Shown piece by piece: positions 16,938 to 25,064 of a stretch of 43,500 bases of DNA. Origin of the DNA: Lachnospira sp900551945 (GTDB lineage: Bacteria; Bacillota; Clostridia; Lachnospirales; Lachnospiraceae); contig DBFCCI010000054.1 of the NCBI GenBank assembly GCA_048380335.1, positions 1 to 43,500 of the forward strand, given 5' to 3'. Both the position numbers and the translations under genes were made by a program. Below the pieces are notes generated by a model. The model was not told the origin of the DNA and did no database searches. It worked only from the letters and a program-made list of their open reading frames with translations. How positions within the stretch are numbered: the stretch's first letter is position 1; each line of letters opens with the position of its first letter.

Positions 16938-17073
16938 TTATTTGTTGAAAGTGTTTTAGGATAATTAAATTTAATAAATTTTTAATGAGTTTGTCTTGAC
17001 AAACATTGTATAATAAATATTAGAGTAAAAATATATTGAATATAACTTTTGAGAAGAAAGGTGGATATTTAAA

Positions 17074-18279
17074 ATGACAAAAGTAGATATTATATCTGGT
17101 TTCTTAGGTGCAGGAAAGACTACACTTATTAGTAAATTATTAAAAGAAGCTTTAAATGGCGAACAAGTAGTGCTTATAGAAAATGAATTTGGCGAAATAG
17201 GTATTGATGGCGGTTTCTTAAAGGACTCAGGTGTTGAGATTAGAGAAATGAACTCTGGTTGTATATGTTGTTCTTTAGTTGGTGATTTTGGTACATCATT
17301 AAAGGAAGTTGTAGACAAGTATCACCCTGATAGAATTATTATCGAACCATCAGGTGTAGGTAAGTTATCAGATGTAATTAAGGCTGTAAAAGACCTTCAT
17401 ATTGAAAATGAAATTAAATTAAACAGCGCTTCAACAGTAGCAGATGCTTCTAAGTGCAAGGTTTATATGAAGAATTTCGGTGAATTTTTCAACAATCAGA
17501 TTGAACATGCTGGAACAATTATATTAAGTAGAACACAAAATATCAGTGCTGAAAAGTTAAACAAAGCAATTGAACTTATAAGACAGCTTAACCCTAACGC
17601 ACACATTATTACAACACCTTGGGACGACATTGAAGGTGCACAAATTCTTGGGGCTATGGAAAATGTAACTAACTTAGAACTTGAAATGTTAGCAGAAGCA
17701 GCAGAAAAGGCACATCAAGAACATGAACACCATCATCACCACGATGGCGAGTGTTGTGGACATGACCATGACCATCATCATCACGATGGTGAGTGCTGTG
17801 GACATGACCACGAGCATGAAGAACATGAACATCATCACCACGATGGCGAGTGTTGTGGACATGACCACGACCATGAAGAACATGAACATCATCACCATGA
17901 TGGCGAGTGCTGTGGACATGACCACGACCATGAGCATGAACATCATCATCACGACGGTGAATGTGGTTGCGGACATCATCACCATGAAGGACATCATCAT
18001 GCAGATGAAGTATTTACAAGTTGGGGAACAGAAACTCCTAATAAGTATGACAAAGCAACACTTGATGATATTCTTGATACACTTGCTAACTCAGACGAAT
18101 TTGGCAAGATATTAAGAGCAAAGGGTATGCTTCCAACACAAGAAGGAACATGGATGTACTTTGACCTTGTACCGGGTGAATATGAAATTCGTGAAGGAAA
18201 GCCAGATTTCACAGGAAGAATTTGTGTAATCGGAGCAGAGCTTAAAGAAGAAGAATTGAAGAAGCTTTTTAATGTATAA
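17074..18279 (+). CDS. CobW/COG0523 GTPase metallochaperone with His/Cys-rich repeats
   Basis: COG0523 G3E-family GTPases handle metals, often zinc under limitation, or cobalt in cobalamin synthesis. The 401-residue protein shows the P-loop GFLGAGKTT, ENEFGEIGIDG, the metal site GCICC, IIIEPSG, and a CobW C-terminal domain after residue 310 (TWMYFDLVPGEYEIREG). Between them, residues about 213-310 hold five His/Asp/Cys units of the form HHHHDGECCGHDHDHEEHEH, far longer than in typical relatives. AGAAAGGTGG precedes the ATG. A related P-loop protein gene follows about 130 bases later. Confidence 0.93.
   Translation: MTKVDIISGFLGAGKTTLISKLLKEALNGEQVVLIENEFGEIGIDGGFLKDSGVEIREMNSGCICCSLVGDFGTSLKEVVDKYHPDRIIIEPSGVGKLSDVIKAVKDLHIENEIKLNSASTVADASKCKVYMKNFGEFFNNQIEHAGTIILSRTQNISAEKLNKAIELIRQLNPNAHIITTPWDDIEGAQILGAMENVTNLELEMLAEAAEKAHQEHEHHHHHDGECCGHDHDHHHHDGECCGHDHEHEEHEHHHHDGECCGHDHDHEEHEHHHHDGECCGHDHDHEHEHHHHDGECGCGHHHHEGHHHADEVFTSWGTETPNKYDKATLDDILDTLANSDEFGKILRAKGMLPTQEGTWMYFDLVPGEYEIREGKPDFTGRICVIGAELKEEELKKLFNV
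17710..18003 (+). repeat. In-frame tandem repeat coding the His/Cys region
   Basis: Units of roughly 57 bases (CATCATCACCACGATGGCGA and following) recur about five times with variable spacer codons (GAAGAACATGAA present in some, absent in others). The near-identical DNA suggests recent expansion by slippage or recombination. The final unit is divergent (GECGCGHHHH). Confidence 0.85.
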
Positions 18280-18295
18280 TATAGTTAATAATATC

Positions 18296-18348
18296 AAGTA
18301 AATCTATCGCATTTGTTGTTAAAAATAATAAATGTGTAAGATTTGCTT
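18296..18348. repeat. Stem-loop between the two CobW-type genes
   Basis: AAGTAAATCT...CGCATTT pairs with AAATGTGT..AGATTTGCTT, an imperfect stem of about 17 pairs. No T-tract follows, so it may tune rather than stop transcription between the two genes. Confidence 0.45.
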
Positions 18349-18411
18349 GTATTAGTAAGAATGTTAGAATTAGATATTTCAACAAAGAAAGGAATTAAAC
18401 GGTAAATATAT

Positions 18412-19362
18412 ATGGCACAGGAAGAACAGTACCAAATACCAGTATTCTTAATTAACGGTCAGCTTGACAGCGGTAAGACAAGCTTTATTTCTGATACAAT
18501 TGAGATGGGACAGTTTGAAGAAGCAAAAAATAAACTACTTATTGTATGTGAAGAAGGCGAAGAAGAATACGATGAAAAAATGTTAAAGGATAACGGAGTA
18601 TCAATGGTTGTCCTTGAAAAAGAAGATTTCACAGAAGAAAAGCTCAAGGAGTTAGATAAACAGTATGACCCTTGGGTTGTTATCGTTGAATATAACGGAA
18701 TGTGGGACCCAGCACTTATATTTGATACAGCAAAGCCATTTGGCTGGGAAGTATATCAGTCAATTACAATTATTGATGCCATGACATTTTCTAATCAGTG
18801 GGCTAACATGAAGTCTATCATGGCAGAAATGGTTAAGAATGTTGATATGGTAGTATTTAACAGATGTAAGTCAAGCATGGACTTAGGAAGTTATAGAAGA
18901 AGCATGAAAGCACTTAATTCGGCAGTTCAAATAGTATTTGAAGACGAAAAGGGCGACATGATGTCAATTGCAGAACAGCTTCCTTATGATATCAATTCAG
19001 ATTTAATTGAGGTTGATGACTGTGATTACGGTATCTGGTATATGGACGTTAATGAAAGACCAGAAGTCTATAATGGAAAGACGGTTAAGTTTAAAGGTCA
19101 AGTGCTTAAGAATAAGTATTTTAAGGATAAGAACTTCGTTGCAGGAAGAAAGGTAATGACTTGTTGTGCTGATGATATATCATTTATTGGATATATCAAT
19201 TACTATGACAATATAGCTTCTCTTGAAAATAAAGAATGGGTTATGGTAACAGCTAAGATTAAGTATGAATTTCAGATGGCATATAAGAAGAAAGGTCCAG
19301 TACTTTATTCAAGTAAGGTTGAACCAGCAGACGCACCACAAGATGAATTTGTATACTTTTAA
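18412..19362 (+). CDS. CobW-like P-loop protein with YcgQ/TIGR03943-like C-terminal domain
   Basis: A 316-residue protein. The N-terminal half has a P-loop variant GQLDSGKTS and the G3E layout (VVIVEYNGMW in place of the EPSG strand, VVFNRC in place of NKxD), but no CxCC metal site. The C-terminal half (GKTVKFKGQVLKN, GRKVMTCCADDISFIGYI, WVMVTAKIKYEF) resembles the C-terminal domain of YcgQ/TIGR03943 proteins, which normally accompany a permease. It probably works with the upstream His-rich CobW protein. Metal or GTP binding is inferred. Confidence 0.8.
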   Translation: MAQEEQYQIPVFLINGQLDSGKTSFISDTIEMGQFEEAKNKLLIVCEEGEEEYDEKMLKDNGVSMVVLEKEDFTEEKLKELDKQYDPWVVIVEYNGMWDPALIFDTAKPFGWEVYQSITIIDAMTFSNQWANMKSIMAEMVKNVDMVVFNRCKSSMDLGSYRRSMKALNSAVQIVFEDEKGDMMSIAEQLPYDINSDLIEVDDCDYGIWYMDVNERPEVYNGKTVKFKGQVLKNKYFKDKNFVAGRKVMTCCADDISFIGYINYYDNIASLENKEWVMVTAKIKYEFQMAYKKKGPVLYSSKVEPADAPQDEFVYF

Positions 19363-19368
19363 TAATTT

Positions 19369-19401
19369 CCCCCATTTTTTGCAAGTAGCAATAAGTGGGG
19401 G
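19369..19401 (+). terminator. GC-rich hairpin between the CobW-like gene and nudC
   Basis: CCCCCA (19369-19374) pairs with TGGGGG (19396-19401), with an inner TTGC/GCAA pairing. The hairpin is strong for this AT-rich region but is followed by CATTTGC rather than a long T-tract. It may attenuate transcription into nudC, whose start is only 30 bases downstream. Confidence 0.5.
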
Positions 19402-19431
19402 CATTTGCATGAAAGGAATGGTAATATTAGT

Positions 19432-20427
19432 ATGATACAAGATATTATGCCAAGACACCTTGATAATCAATATAAGAATTTAACTCCAACAGATAATGAT
19501 ACAATTCTTTTTTTCGAGGGTTCGAGTGTATTAGGAAAATATGATGATAAGGAAATAGTATATCCGAATTATCAGCTATTTAAAAATAGTGTTGAAAATA
19601 ATTTAGATAGGGAGAGTGTTAAAGACGTATCAGACACAGTAAATCTTGTTGGTAGAGTGTGTAGACATAGTATAGAAGATAAATTTACATTTATATATTT
19701 ATTAGCTGTTGATAATGAGAAATATTTCCTTGCAGTAAAAAATAATGAGATACAGCAAGGTATATTTTTAGGTGAAATGTCTGATTCTAATATACACAAT
19801 GAATATAATAGTTTTATTAAGGGTTATGAGTTTATTGGTGTTAATTCGTTTAGAAAAGCGATGCCTAAGTATAGAGCATTTGCAGTAATTACAGCATATC
19901 ACCTTTATGGTTGGTATAGAGATAACAAGTTCTGCGGAAGATGTGGAAAAGTTATGGTGCATGATGACAAGGAAAGAATGGTAAAATGTCCTTGTTGTAA
20001 TAACATGGTATTTCCTAAAATAAGCCCAGCAGTTATTATTGGAGTAACTGATAAGGATAGAATACTTTTTACTAAGTACGCAGGAAGAACTTATACTAAT
20101 TATGCTCTTGTAGCGGGATTTACTGAAATTGGTGAAACTTTGGAAGAAACTGTTATTAGAGAAGTTAAGGAAGAAGTTGGTCTTGACGTAACTAATGTAA
20201 GGTATTATAAGAGTCAGCCATGGGCGTTGAGTGGAAGTTTGCTTGCAGGTTTTTATTGTGACCTTGTAGGTGACGATAAGATTAAGCTACAAGAAGATGA
20301 ACTTTCAGTTGCGGAGTGGGTTAAGGCGGAAGATATCAATGAAGAAGCTGATGATATAAGTCTTACAAAGGAAATGATGTTAAAATTTAAGACAGAGCAT
20401 ACAAATCAAGTTGTTTCTTATAAGTAA
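19432..20427 (+). CDS. nudC: NAD(+)/NADH diphosphatase (NudC type)
   Basis: NudC hydrolyses NAD(H) to NMN(H) and AMP and can remove NAD caps from RNA. The 331-residue product from ATG 19432 (an upstream in-frame TTG lacks support) has a zinc ribbon CGRCGK...CPCC, the Nudix box GFTEIGETLEETVIREVKEE followed by VGL, and the NudC-specific SQPWALSGSLLAGF just after. AAAGGAA lies upstream. The first 160 residues form the less conserved N-terminal domain. It is followed by a long hairpin ending in a T-tract. Confidence 0.93.
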   Translation: MIQDIMPRHLDNQYKNLTPTDNDTILFFEGSSVLGKYDDKEIVYPNYQLFKNSVENNLDRESVKDVSDTVNLVGRVCRHSIEDKFTFIYLLAVDNEKYFLAVKNNEIQQGIFLGEMSDSNIHNEYNSFIKGYEFIGVNSFRKAMPKYRAFAVITAYHLYGWYRDNKFCGRCGKVMVHDDKERMVKCPCCNNMVFPKISPAVIIGVTDKDRILFTKYAGRTYTNYALVAGFTEIGETLEETVIREVKEEVGLDVTNVRYYKSQPWALSGSLLAGFYCDLVGDDKIKLQEDELSVAEWVKAEDINEEADDISLTKEMMLKFKTEHTNQVVSYK

Positions 20428-20448
20428 ATTAAGAGATTAATGACATAG

Positions 20449-20667
20449 GAAAAATAATATGGAATTTTATAGTCGCTGGATAAAAGCTAAGTAGTTTTAA
20501 GCTGTGCTAGTTTATGTAATAAAGTCGAACGTGACCGCAATCAATGCGACATCGTGCCGCTGATTGCTTGACCGCACTTCCATGTGCGGTACATCACTGG
20601 CTTTGAATAGCACAACTAAGAACTAATAAGCTTTTACCATATACTACAAAATTCCATATTATTTTTT
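20449..20667. repeat. Long hairpin element (type C) after nudC
   Basis: Arms 20449-20473 and 20643-20667 pair almost perfectly; the stem continues inward (AAAAGCT/AGCTTTT, AGCTGTGCTA/TAGCACA) for about 50 pairs with bulges. The apex folds as a junction: GTGA/TCAC closing GCAATCA/TGATTGC and a perfect ACCGCAC-TTCCAT-GTGCGGT hairpin. The 3' arm ends in TTTTTTT, so it may also terminate the nudC transcript. It is much larger than a normal terminator. Confidence 0.8.
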
Positions 20668-20678
20668 TACTACATTTT

Positions 20679-20880
20679 GTATTTTGCATTACAATAAAAT
20701 TTGAGAAGATAGCAGGAGTGTATAAGCACACACACCAGTAAAAGAACAATGAGTCAAAGTCTGTGCTTGCACAAGACCTTGACGACTGTTGCGATAACTT
20801 GAGAAATTTGCATTGCGAGTTTCTCATAGTTGGTTTTATATACTCCTGCTATCTTGTCACAAGGTTTTTGAGCAAAATAC
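20679..20880. repeat. Structured intergenic element with type A outer stem and type B apex
   Basis: Arms GTATTTTGC (20679-20687) and GCAAAATAC (20872-20880) enclose the main stem AAGATAGCAGGAGTGTATAA (from 20706) with the arm ending ATCTT at 20855. This outer stem matches the type A elements with compensatory changes (GCAGGAG/CTCCTGC), but the apex differs: GTCAAAGTCTGTGC-TTGCACAAGACCTTGAC nested hairpin plus AACTTGAGAAA/TTTCTCATAGTT. The apex recurs at 34687-34765. Confidence 0.82.
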
Positions 20881-20985
20881 AGTTTATAAAAATGTGGGGA
20901 GTGTGGAAAAGATGAAGGTATTCACAGGCATTTTTTTTATTTATAAGCATATATTAGTGTAAATAAAGTGTATGAAAGATTATGT

Positions 20986-21558
20986 ATGCTTAATTATTTG
21001 TGGGGATTTATGATTATTGTGGGCGTTGTATATGGGGTGCTTTCTGGGAATATAACGCAAGTTGCGGATGGGGCTATAGATAGTTCAAAGGAAGCAGTTA
21101 CACTTTGTATTACAATGCTTGGTGTTATGTCACTTTGGACTGGGCTTATGCAGATTGCTTCTAAGTCAGGACTTATAGGCAAGTGTGAGAAGTTGATTGC
21201 ACCAGTAATGAAATGGCTGTTTCCAGATGTGCCTATTGCTCATAAAGCTATGGAGTATATGACAACAAATGTTATTGCAAATATATTTGGCTTAGGTTGG
21301 GCGGCTACGCCTGCGGGTATTAAGGCTATGGAGGAGCTTTCTAAACTAAATGATATGAAAAAAGAAGCAAGTAATGCTATGTGTGCATTTCTTGTAATTA
21401 ATATATCTTCACTTCAACTTATTCCAGTAAATATAATTGCTTATAGAAGTCAATATGGAAGTGTCAATCCGACTGCTGTTGTACTGCCGGGGCTTATAGC
21501 TACTATTGTAAGTACGATTGCTGGAATTATATATTGTAAAATAAAGTATAAACATTAG
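20986..21558 (+). CDS. spmA: Spore maturation protein A
   Basis: SpmA and SpmB are membrane proteins of the nucleoside-transporter-like gate family, needed for core dehydration and heat resistance of spores. The start MLNYLWGFMIIVGVVYG at 20986 matches the family N-terminus; a GTG at 20968 would add 6 residues. The 190-residue product has several membrane segments, TTNVIANIFGLGWAATPAGI and LVINISSLQLIPVNIIAYR, typical of SpmA. spmB follows 126 bases later, so they form a pair. Their presence suggests a spore-forming lineage. Confidence 0.94.
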   Translation: MLNYLWGFMIIVGVVYGVLSGNITQVADGAIDSSKEAVTLCITMLGVMSLWTGLMQIASKSGLIGKCEKLIAPVMKWLFPDVPIAHKAMEYMTTNVIANIFGLGWAATPAGIKAMEELSKLNDMKKEASNAMCAFLVINISSLQLIPVNIIAYRSQYGSVNPTAVVLPGLIATIVSTIAGIIYCKIKYKH

Positions 21559-21684
21559 AGGTATTATAGCTGTTAAGGCTTTAACAAAGAGCAAGAGATT
21601 TTTTTGTTTTTATGTGTGATTTATAATTTAGTGTGAAAATACTATGTATAATGATTTATTTTGAATAAATGTTGGAGTATATTT

Positions 21685-22215
21685 ATGGAAATTATTGTTG
21701 TTATTTCTGCGCTTATAATACCGTCAGTTATATTTTTTATTGTTGTATATGGAATACTTCACTATACAGATGTATATGACGAATTTATTGAAGGGGCAGC
21801 AGATGGGATAAAAACGGTTGTAGGAATTGCACCTACACTTGTGGGGCTTATGGCAGCGGTTGGAATATTAAGAGCATCTGGCTTTTTAGATTTTTTGTCA
21901 AATGTATTGTCAATTGTTACAGATAAGATAGGGTTTCCATCGCAACTTGTACCACTTACAATAGTTAGAATGTTTAGTTCTTCAGCGGCTACAGGGCTTG
22001 CCCTTGATGTGTTTAAGGAGTATGGAACAGATTCATATATAGGAATGGCAGCTTCTATACTTATGAGTTGTACCGAAACGATATTTTATACGATGTCAGT
22101 GTATTTTATGGCAGGCAAGGTAAAAAAAACGCGGTGGACTCTGCCGGGGGCATTGATAGCAACACTAGCAGGTATCACCGCAAGTATATTCTTAGCAAAA
22201 TTATATGTTAATTAA
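21685..22215 (+). CDS. spmB: Spore maturation protein B
   Basis: Partner of SpmA in spore core dehydration. The 176-residue product starts at ATG 21685 with GGAG upstream; an in-frame TTG at 21661 is rejected. Features: hydrophobic N-terminus (IIVVISALIIPSVIFFIVVY), FIEGAADGIKTVVGIAPTLV, a central LTIVRMFSSSAATGLALDVF and MSCTETIFYTMSVYF, all typical of SpmB. It ends 6 bases before the convergent GH25 gene, leaving no room for a terminator between them. Confidence 0.94.
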   Translation: MEIIVVISALIIPSVIFFIVVYGILHYTDVYDEFIEGAADGIKTVVGIAPTLVGLMAAVGILRASGFLDFLSNVLSIVTDKIGFPSQLVPLTIVRMFSSSAATGLALDVFKEYGTDSYIGMAASILMSCTETIFYTMSVYFMAGKVKKTRWTLPGALIATLAGITASIFLAKLYVN

Positions 22216-22221
22216 ATATTT

Positions 22222-23202
22222 TTAGTTCCATTCTTTAAAGCTTATATTAAGGTCAACATTTCCTGTGATACCATCAATACTACCACTGTCTGTATACTGC
22301 CACATTGACATTTCATAAGGGAAATAAGGTTCATCACTATAATATGCAAGCCATTTTTCATAATTTTCTAATCGGTCAAGTTCAATGTTGCCAATAAATG
22401 AAGATAAGTTGCTATAAATCATAGGAGTATAACCCGCTTCTTTAATACGGTCACAGAAAGTTATTATAACATCTGTAAGCTGTGAAGCTGAAAGGTGCAT
22501 TTGGCGGTAAGTGTCGTCAAATATTTCTTCAACATCAATTGCTACAGGACCACTTATCTGATATGGCTTAATCATATTAAGTACATATTCAGCTTCTTCT
22601 TTGGCTTCTTCAACATTAATTGCTTGAGAGAAGAAGTAAGCTCCAATTTTGATGTTATTTTTAAGAGCTTCAGCAGCATAATTGTTAAATGAAGTGTCTT
22701 CTGTAAGAATTCCAGAACCATAACTTCTATAGCCACATCTAACCATTGCATATTCAACGCCAGCGTTTTTAACTTTAGCAAAATCAATAGCAGTTTGATA
22801 TTTTGACACATCAATTACTTTGTGTGAAACTACTTTGCCGTTTTCTGAATAAGTAATCTGATTATTTGAGTCTTTGGCAAATGTACCATTTGAAAATGTA
22901 TTCATTTTAAGTGAGTGGTTAATATTAGCAAATACATAAGTTCCACCAGATACATATACCATCTTATCTGGGTCAATATCACGAAGTATAGAAACCATTG
23001 TTTCGCCTTGTGCAAGACGATTTTCAATCTTGTTAATAGTGTCTTTTGACGCACTCTGCTTTATAGAAGCAAGACGTTCATCTGAATAAAAATGCCTGTT
23101 TTTTAAAATAATAAGGCTTGCTGCAATACCAGTAATAGTGGTAATTGCAAATATCACGCATAAAACTGCTGCGATATTTAATTTGCGTTTGCTTTTTCCC
23201 AT
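22222..23202 (-). CDS. Membrane-anchored GH25 lysozyme-like hydrolase
   Basis: A predicted cell-wall muramidase. The 326 residues begin with a basic stretch and one membrane segment (about 10-33), with no clear signal cleavage site, so it is likely anchored facing outward. After a linker domain, the GH25 barrel starts at VIDVSKYQ (D131), with VRCGYRSYG, AIDVEE (D223, E225, the catalytic pair region), PMIYSNLSSF, KWLAYY and MWQYTDSGSIDGI, VDLN. It has no cell-wall binding repeats of its own; repeats of such a type lie in the broken gene upstream. Confidence 0.92.
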   Translation of the reverse strand: MGKSKRKLNIAAVLCVIFAITTITGIAASLIILKNRHFYSDERLASIKQSASKDTINKIENRLAQGETMVSILRDIDPDKMVYVSGGTYVFANINHSLKMNTFSNGTFAKDSNNQITYSENGKVVSHKVIDVSKYQTAIDFAKVKNAGVEYAMVRCGYRSYGSGILTEDTSFNNYAAEALKNNIKIGAYFFSQAINVEEAKEEAEYVLNMIKPYQISGPVAIDVEEIFDDTYRQMHLSASQLTDVIITFCDRIKEAGYTPMIYSNLSSFIGNIELDRLENYEKWLAYYSDEPYFPYEMSMWQYTDSGSIDGITGNVDLNISFKEWN

Positions 23203-23307
23203 GATAATTCCCTTTCTATGTATATACTTTTAAAAGCTCTAAAGGTATAATACCTTATTAATATTTATCATTATAACATAGACTGGTTTGTTAGTGCAAA
23301 AAAATAT

Positions 23308-23339
23308 AGTGGGTGTTAATTTATTTTTTAACACCCACT
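23308..23339 (-). terminator. Intrinsic terminator of the minus-strand repeat gene
   Basis: AGTGGGTGTTAA (23308-23319) pairs perfectly with TTAACACCCACT (23328-23339). Read on the minus strand, the hairpin is followed by ATATTTTTTTGC, a standard U-tract, and lies just downstream of the broken repeat gene ending at 23414. Confidence 0.85.
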
Positions 23340-23413
23340 TAAAAAGTTTATTTAATTGTATTTAGTAGTATCAAATAAGTTATTAAATTTGTTGTGAATA
23401 TTTACCTAATCAT

Positions 23414-23945
23414 TTATTGCATAAATGCTTCACCATTTACAACAATGAAAGTTCCATATTCGTTGCTGGCTGTACCAGTGTAATTAAAGTCTACTGTACC
23501 ATTAGTTAAATACCACCAACCATATTGATTTTTGGCAAGGCCTGTAAAGTTAAAGTCAACAGTACCATTGGCAATTTTCCACCAACCATATTCATTTTCT
23601 GCCATACCATTGAAAGAAAAATCAACAGCACCATTAGTCAAGTACAACCAACCATATTCGTTTTCAGCCATGCCGTTAAAGCTAAATTCAACAGCTCCGT
23701 TAGTAATCTTCCATAAACCATATTTATTTTCCGCTATACCATTATAAGAAAAATCGACAGCACCATTAGTTAAGTACCACCAGCCATATTGGTTTTCGGC
23801 CATACCAGTGTAAGAGAAGTCAACAGTACCATTAGTTACATACCACCAGCCATATACATTTTCAGCCATACCAGTGTAAGAAAAATCAACAGTACCATCT
23901 GTAATCTTCCACCAACCATATTCATTTTCGGCAAGTCCGTTATAC
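23414..23945 (-). pseudogene. Decapitated YGWW-repeat surface protein
   Basis: About eight tandem units of 22 residues (GMAENxYGWWYxTNGxVDFS, then YT) run to the C-terminal end ...IVVNGEAFMQ. Such aromatic repeats occur in secreted clostridial wall-binding or adhesin proteins and resemble choline-binding repeats in layout. At about 23945 the repeat frame stops matching abruptly and the DNA turns into the start region of an unrelated plus-strand gene. Signal peptide and any catalytic domain are lost. A good terminator follows, so this was the end of a real gene. Confidence 0.8.
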
Positions 23946-23962
23946 AAATGGAGATGATTAAG

Positions 23963-24178
23963 ATGTTTTGGAATAAAGAAAGTAAGAAGAAATTTGAATA
24001 CAATCCAAATGAATATAAAGCTGTAGTTAAATGTTCTATTTGCACGGGTGAGCAAGTGGCAGGTTTTAAAAATCTTCACACAGGGCAATTTACAGATGTC
24101 AAACTTATACGAAGTGAAAAAGATTTACAGGAATTTAAGAAGATGTATGCTTTAGAAAATGTTGAAAAGGAGTATTAA
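23963..24178 (+). CDS. Small conserved hypothetical protein (CxxC)
   Basis: A 71-residue protein: MFWNKESKKKFEYNPNEYKA, then VVKCSICTGEQVAGFKNLHT and a charged C-terminus. The KCSICTGEQVAGFKN core with CxxC looks like a small conserved clostridial family of unknown function. GGAG lies 8 bases upstream of ATG 23963. The gene abuts the broken repeat gene, so its original promoter may have been lost. Confidence 0.65.
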   Translation: MFWNKESKKKFEYNPNEYKAVVKCSICTGEQVAGFKNLHTGQFTDVKLIRSEKDLQEFKKMYALENVEKEY

Positions 24179-24274
24179 TAGGTAAATTAAAATATAATAT
24201 TTTTAGGGGATTATTTATAATCAAAGATATTAGTATTATTTGTATATTTTATAGATAAAGGAGATACGGGTATA

Positions 24275-24529
24275 ATGGTGTATTTATATAAATCAATAGA
24301 AGACATAAATGGTAAGTCACAAATATTAATGGATAATGAAGCATTTTTTAAAACAAGGATAACAGCAAAAGAATTTGGAAAATTGGAAAATGAAGTAATG
24401 TTCAATATAGATAGAGTACAACTTTTAGATAAAAATATAGGAACGATAAAAACACCTTATGGTATATGTTCAACAGAAAATCTATCTACAGGTTGTAAAA
24501 CAGTGATAAATACCATTTTCTTGTCCTGA
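24275..24529 (+). pseudogene. Truncated DUF4869-like gene
   Basis: The start MVYLYKSIEDINGKSQ with AAGGAG upstream leads to NEAFFKTRITAKEFG and TPYGICSTENLSTGCKTVIN. The STGCKTVIN segment resembles DUF4869-type proteins, which continue well beyond this point. Here the frame ends after NTIFLS, exactly where minus-strand IS982-like sequence begins. About 78 native residues remain. The family assignment is tentative. Confidence 0.55.
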
Positions 24530-24760
24530 GAAATATAACCTTTATCTGCAAAAAGTTTGCCATATAAATTTTTTGTAAGTTGATTTATAACCTTTTCATT
24601 TCGGTCATCAGTATTTCCTGGTGTAAGACAGAAATTTTAAATTTCTCCACTACCATTAATTGTTAAATGAAGTTTAAAACCATAAAACCAACCTGTAGAG
24701 CTTTTACCTCTCTTTGCGACATCTTTAAACACTTTATGCTGTAAAATCCTATTACTATCA
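24512..24760 (-). pseudogene. IS982-family transposase remnant
   Basis: On the minus strand the DNA reads HKVFKDVAKRGKSSTGWFYG, FKLHLTINGSGEI, an in-frame stop, then NFCLTPGNTDDRNEKVINQL and LYGKLFADKGYISQDKK. GKSSTGWFYGFKLH and KLFADKGYIS are characteristic of IS982 DDE transposases. The N- and C-terminal parts and clear end repeats are missing, so the element is dead. It cuts the DUF4869-like gene. Confidence 0.8.
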
Positions 24761-24860
24761 CATTTTTTTTAAAGCGATTTAATTATACCATAAGAAATAT
24801 ATTTATGGGCTTTTTTATTTGTCGAACTCACGTTAAATTAATTTAAAAAATGTTAAAATT

Positions 24861-24916
24861 AAAAAGGCAAAAACATATTTAATGGGAATAACTGTTAAAA
24901 GTTTTTGCCTTTTTTA
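24861..24916. terminator. Terminator hairpin
   Basis: AAAAAGGCAAAAAC (24861-24874) pairs perfectly with GTTTTTGCCTTTTT (24901-24914), followed by TTATAG. The A-rich and T-rich flanks make it usable in either direction. It lies between the IS982 remnant and the aquaporin gene. The remaining 24915-25064 shows no gene. Confidence 0.75.
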
Positions 24917-25064
24917 TAGTTCTAAGTTAAGTAGTATCTGCGTAACTATTAAGTAGTGTCATAAGCGAGTAGAAAAGTGTCAATATTTACTTGCCAATAA
25001 TTTATTTGCATAGCAGGCATAGTAACATTACATAAGGCTAATTGTCTGCAGAAATGGAGTGTGT

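Noticed and set aside
17710..18003. Possible CRISPR-like array
   Set aside because: Repeats are in frame, without unique spacers, and encode His/Cys units of the CobW protein.
17689..18115. Open frames antisense to and shifted within the His-rich repeat
   Set aside because: They are low-complexity Met/Val or Met/Thr products forced by the codon repeats of the CobW gene, with no ribosome sites.
20748..20833. tRNA or tmRNA-like gene in the type B module
   Set aside because: Nested hairpins do not form a cloverleaf, and no TTCGANNC loop or CCA-type acceptor is present.
23414..23945. Possible CRISPR-like array in the 66-base repeats
   Set aside because: Contiguous coding repeats (YGWW units) with no spacers or cas genes.
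23946..24088. N-terminal extension of the YGWW repeat protein on the minus strand
   Set aside because: This part is the antisense of the plus-strand small CxxC gene and has no repeat or signal-peptide character suited to the family.
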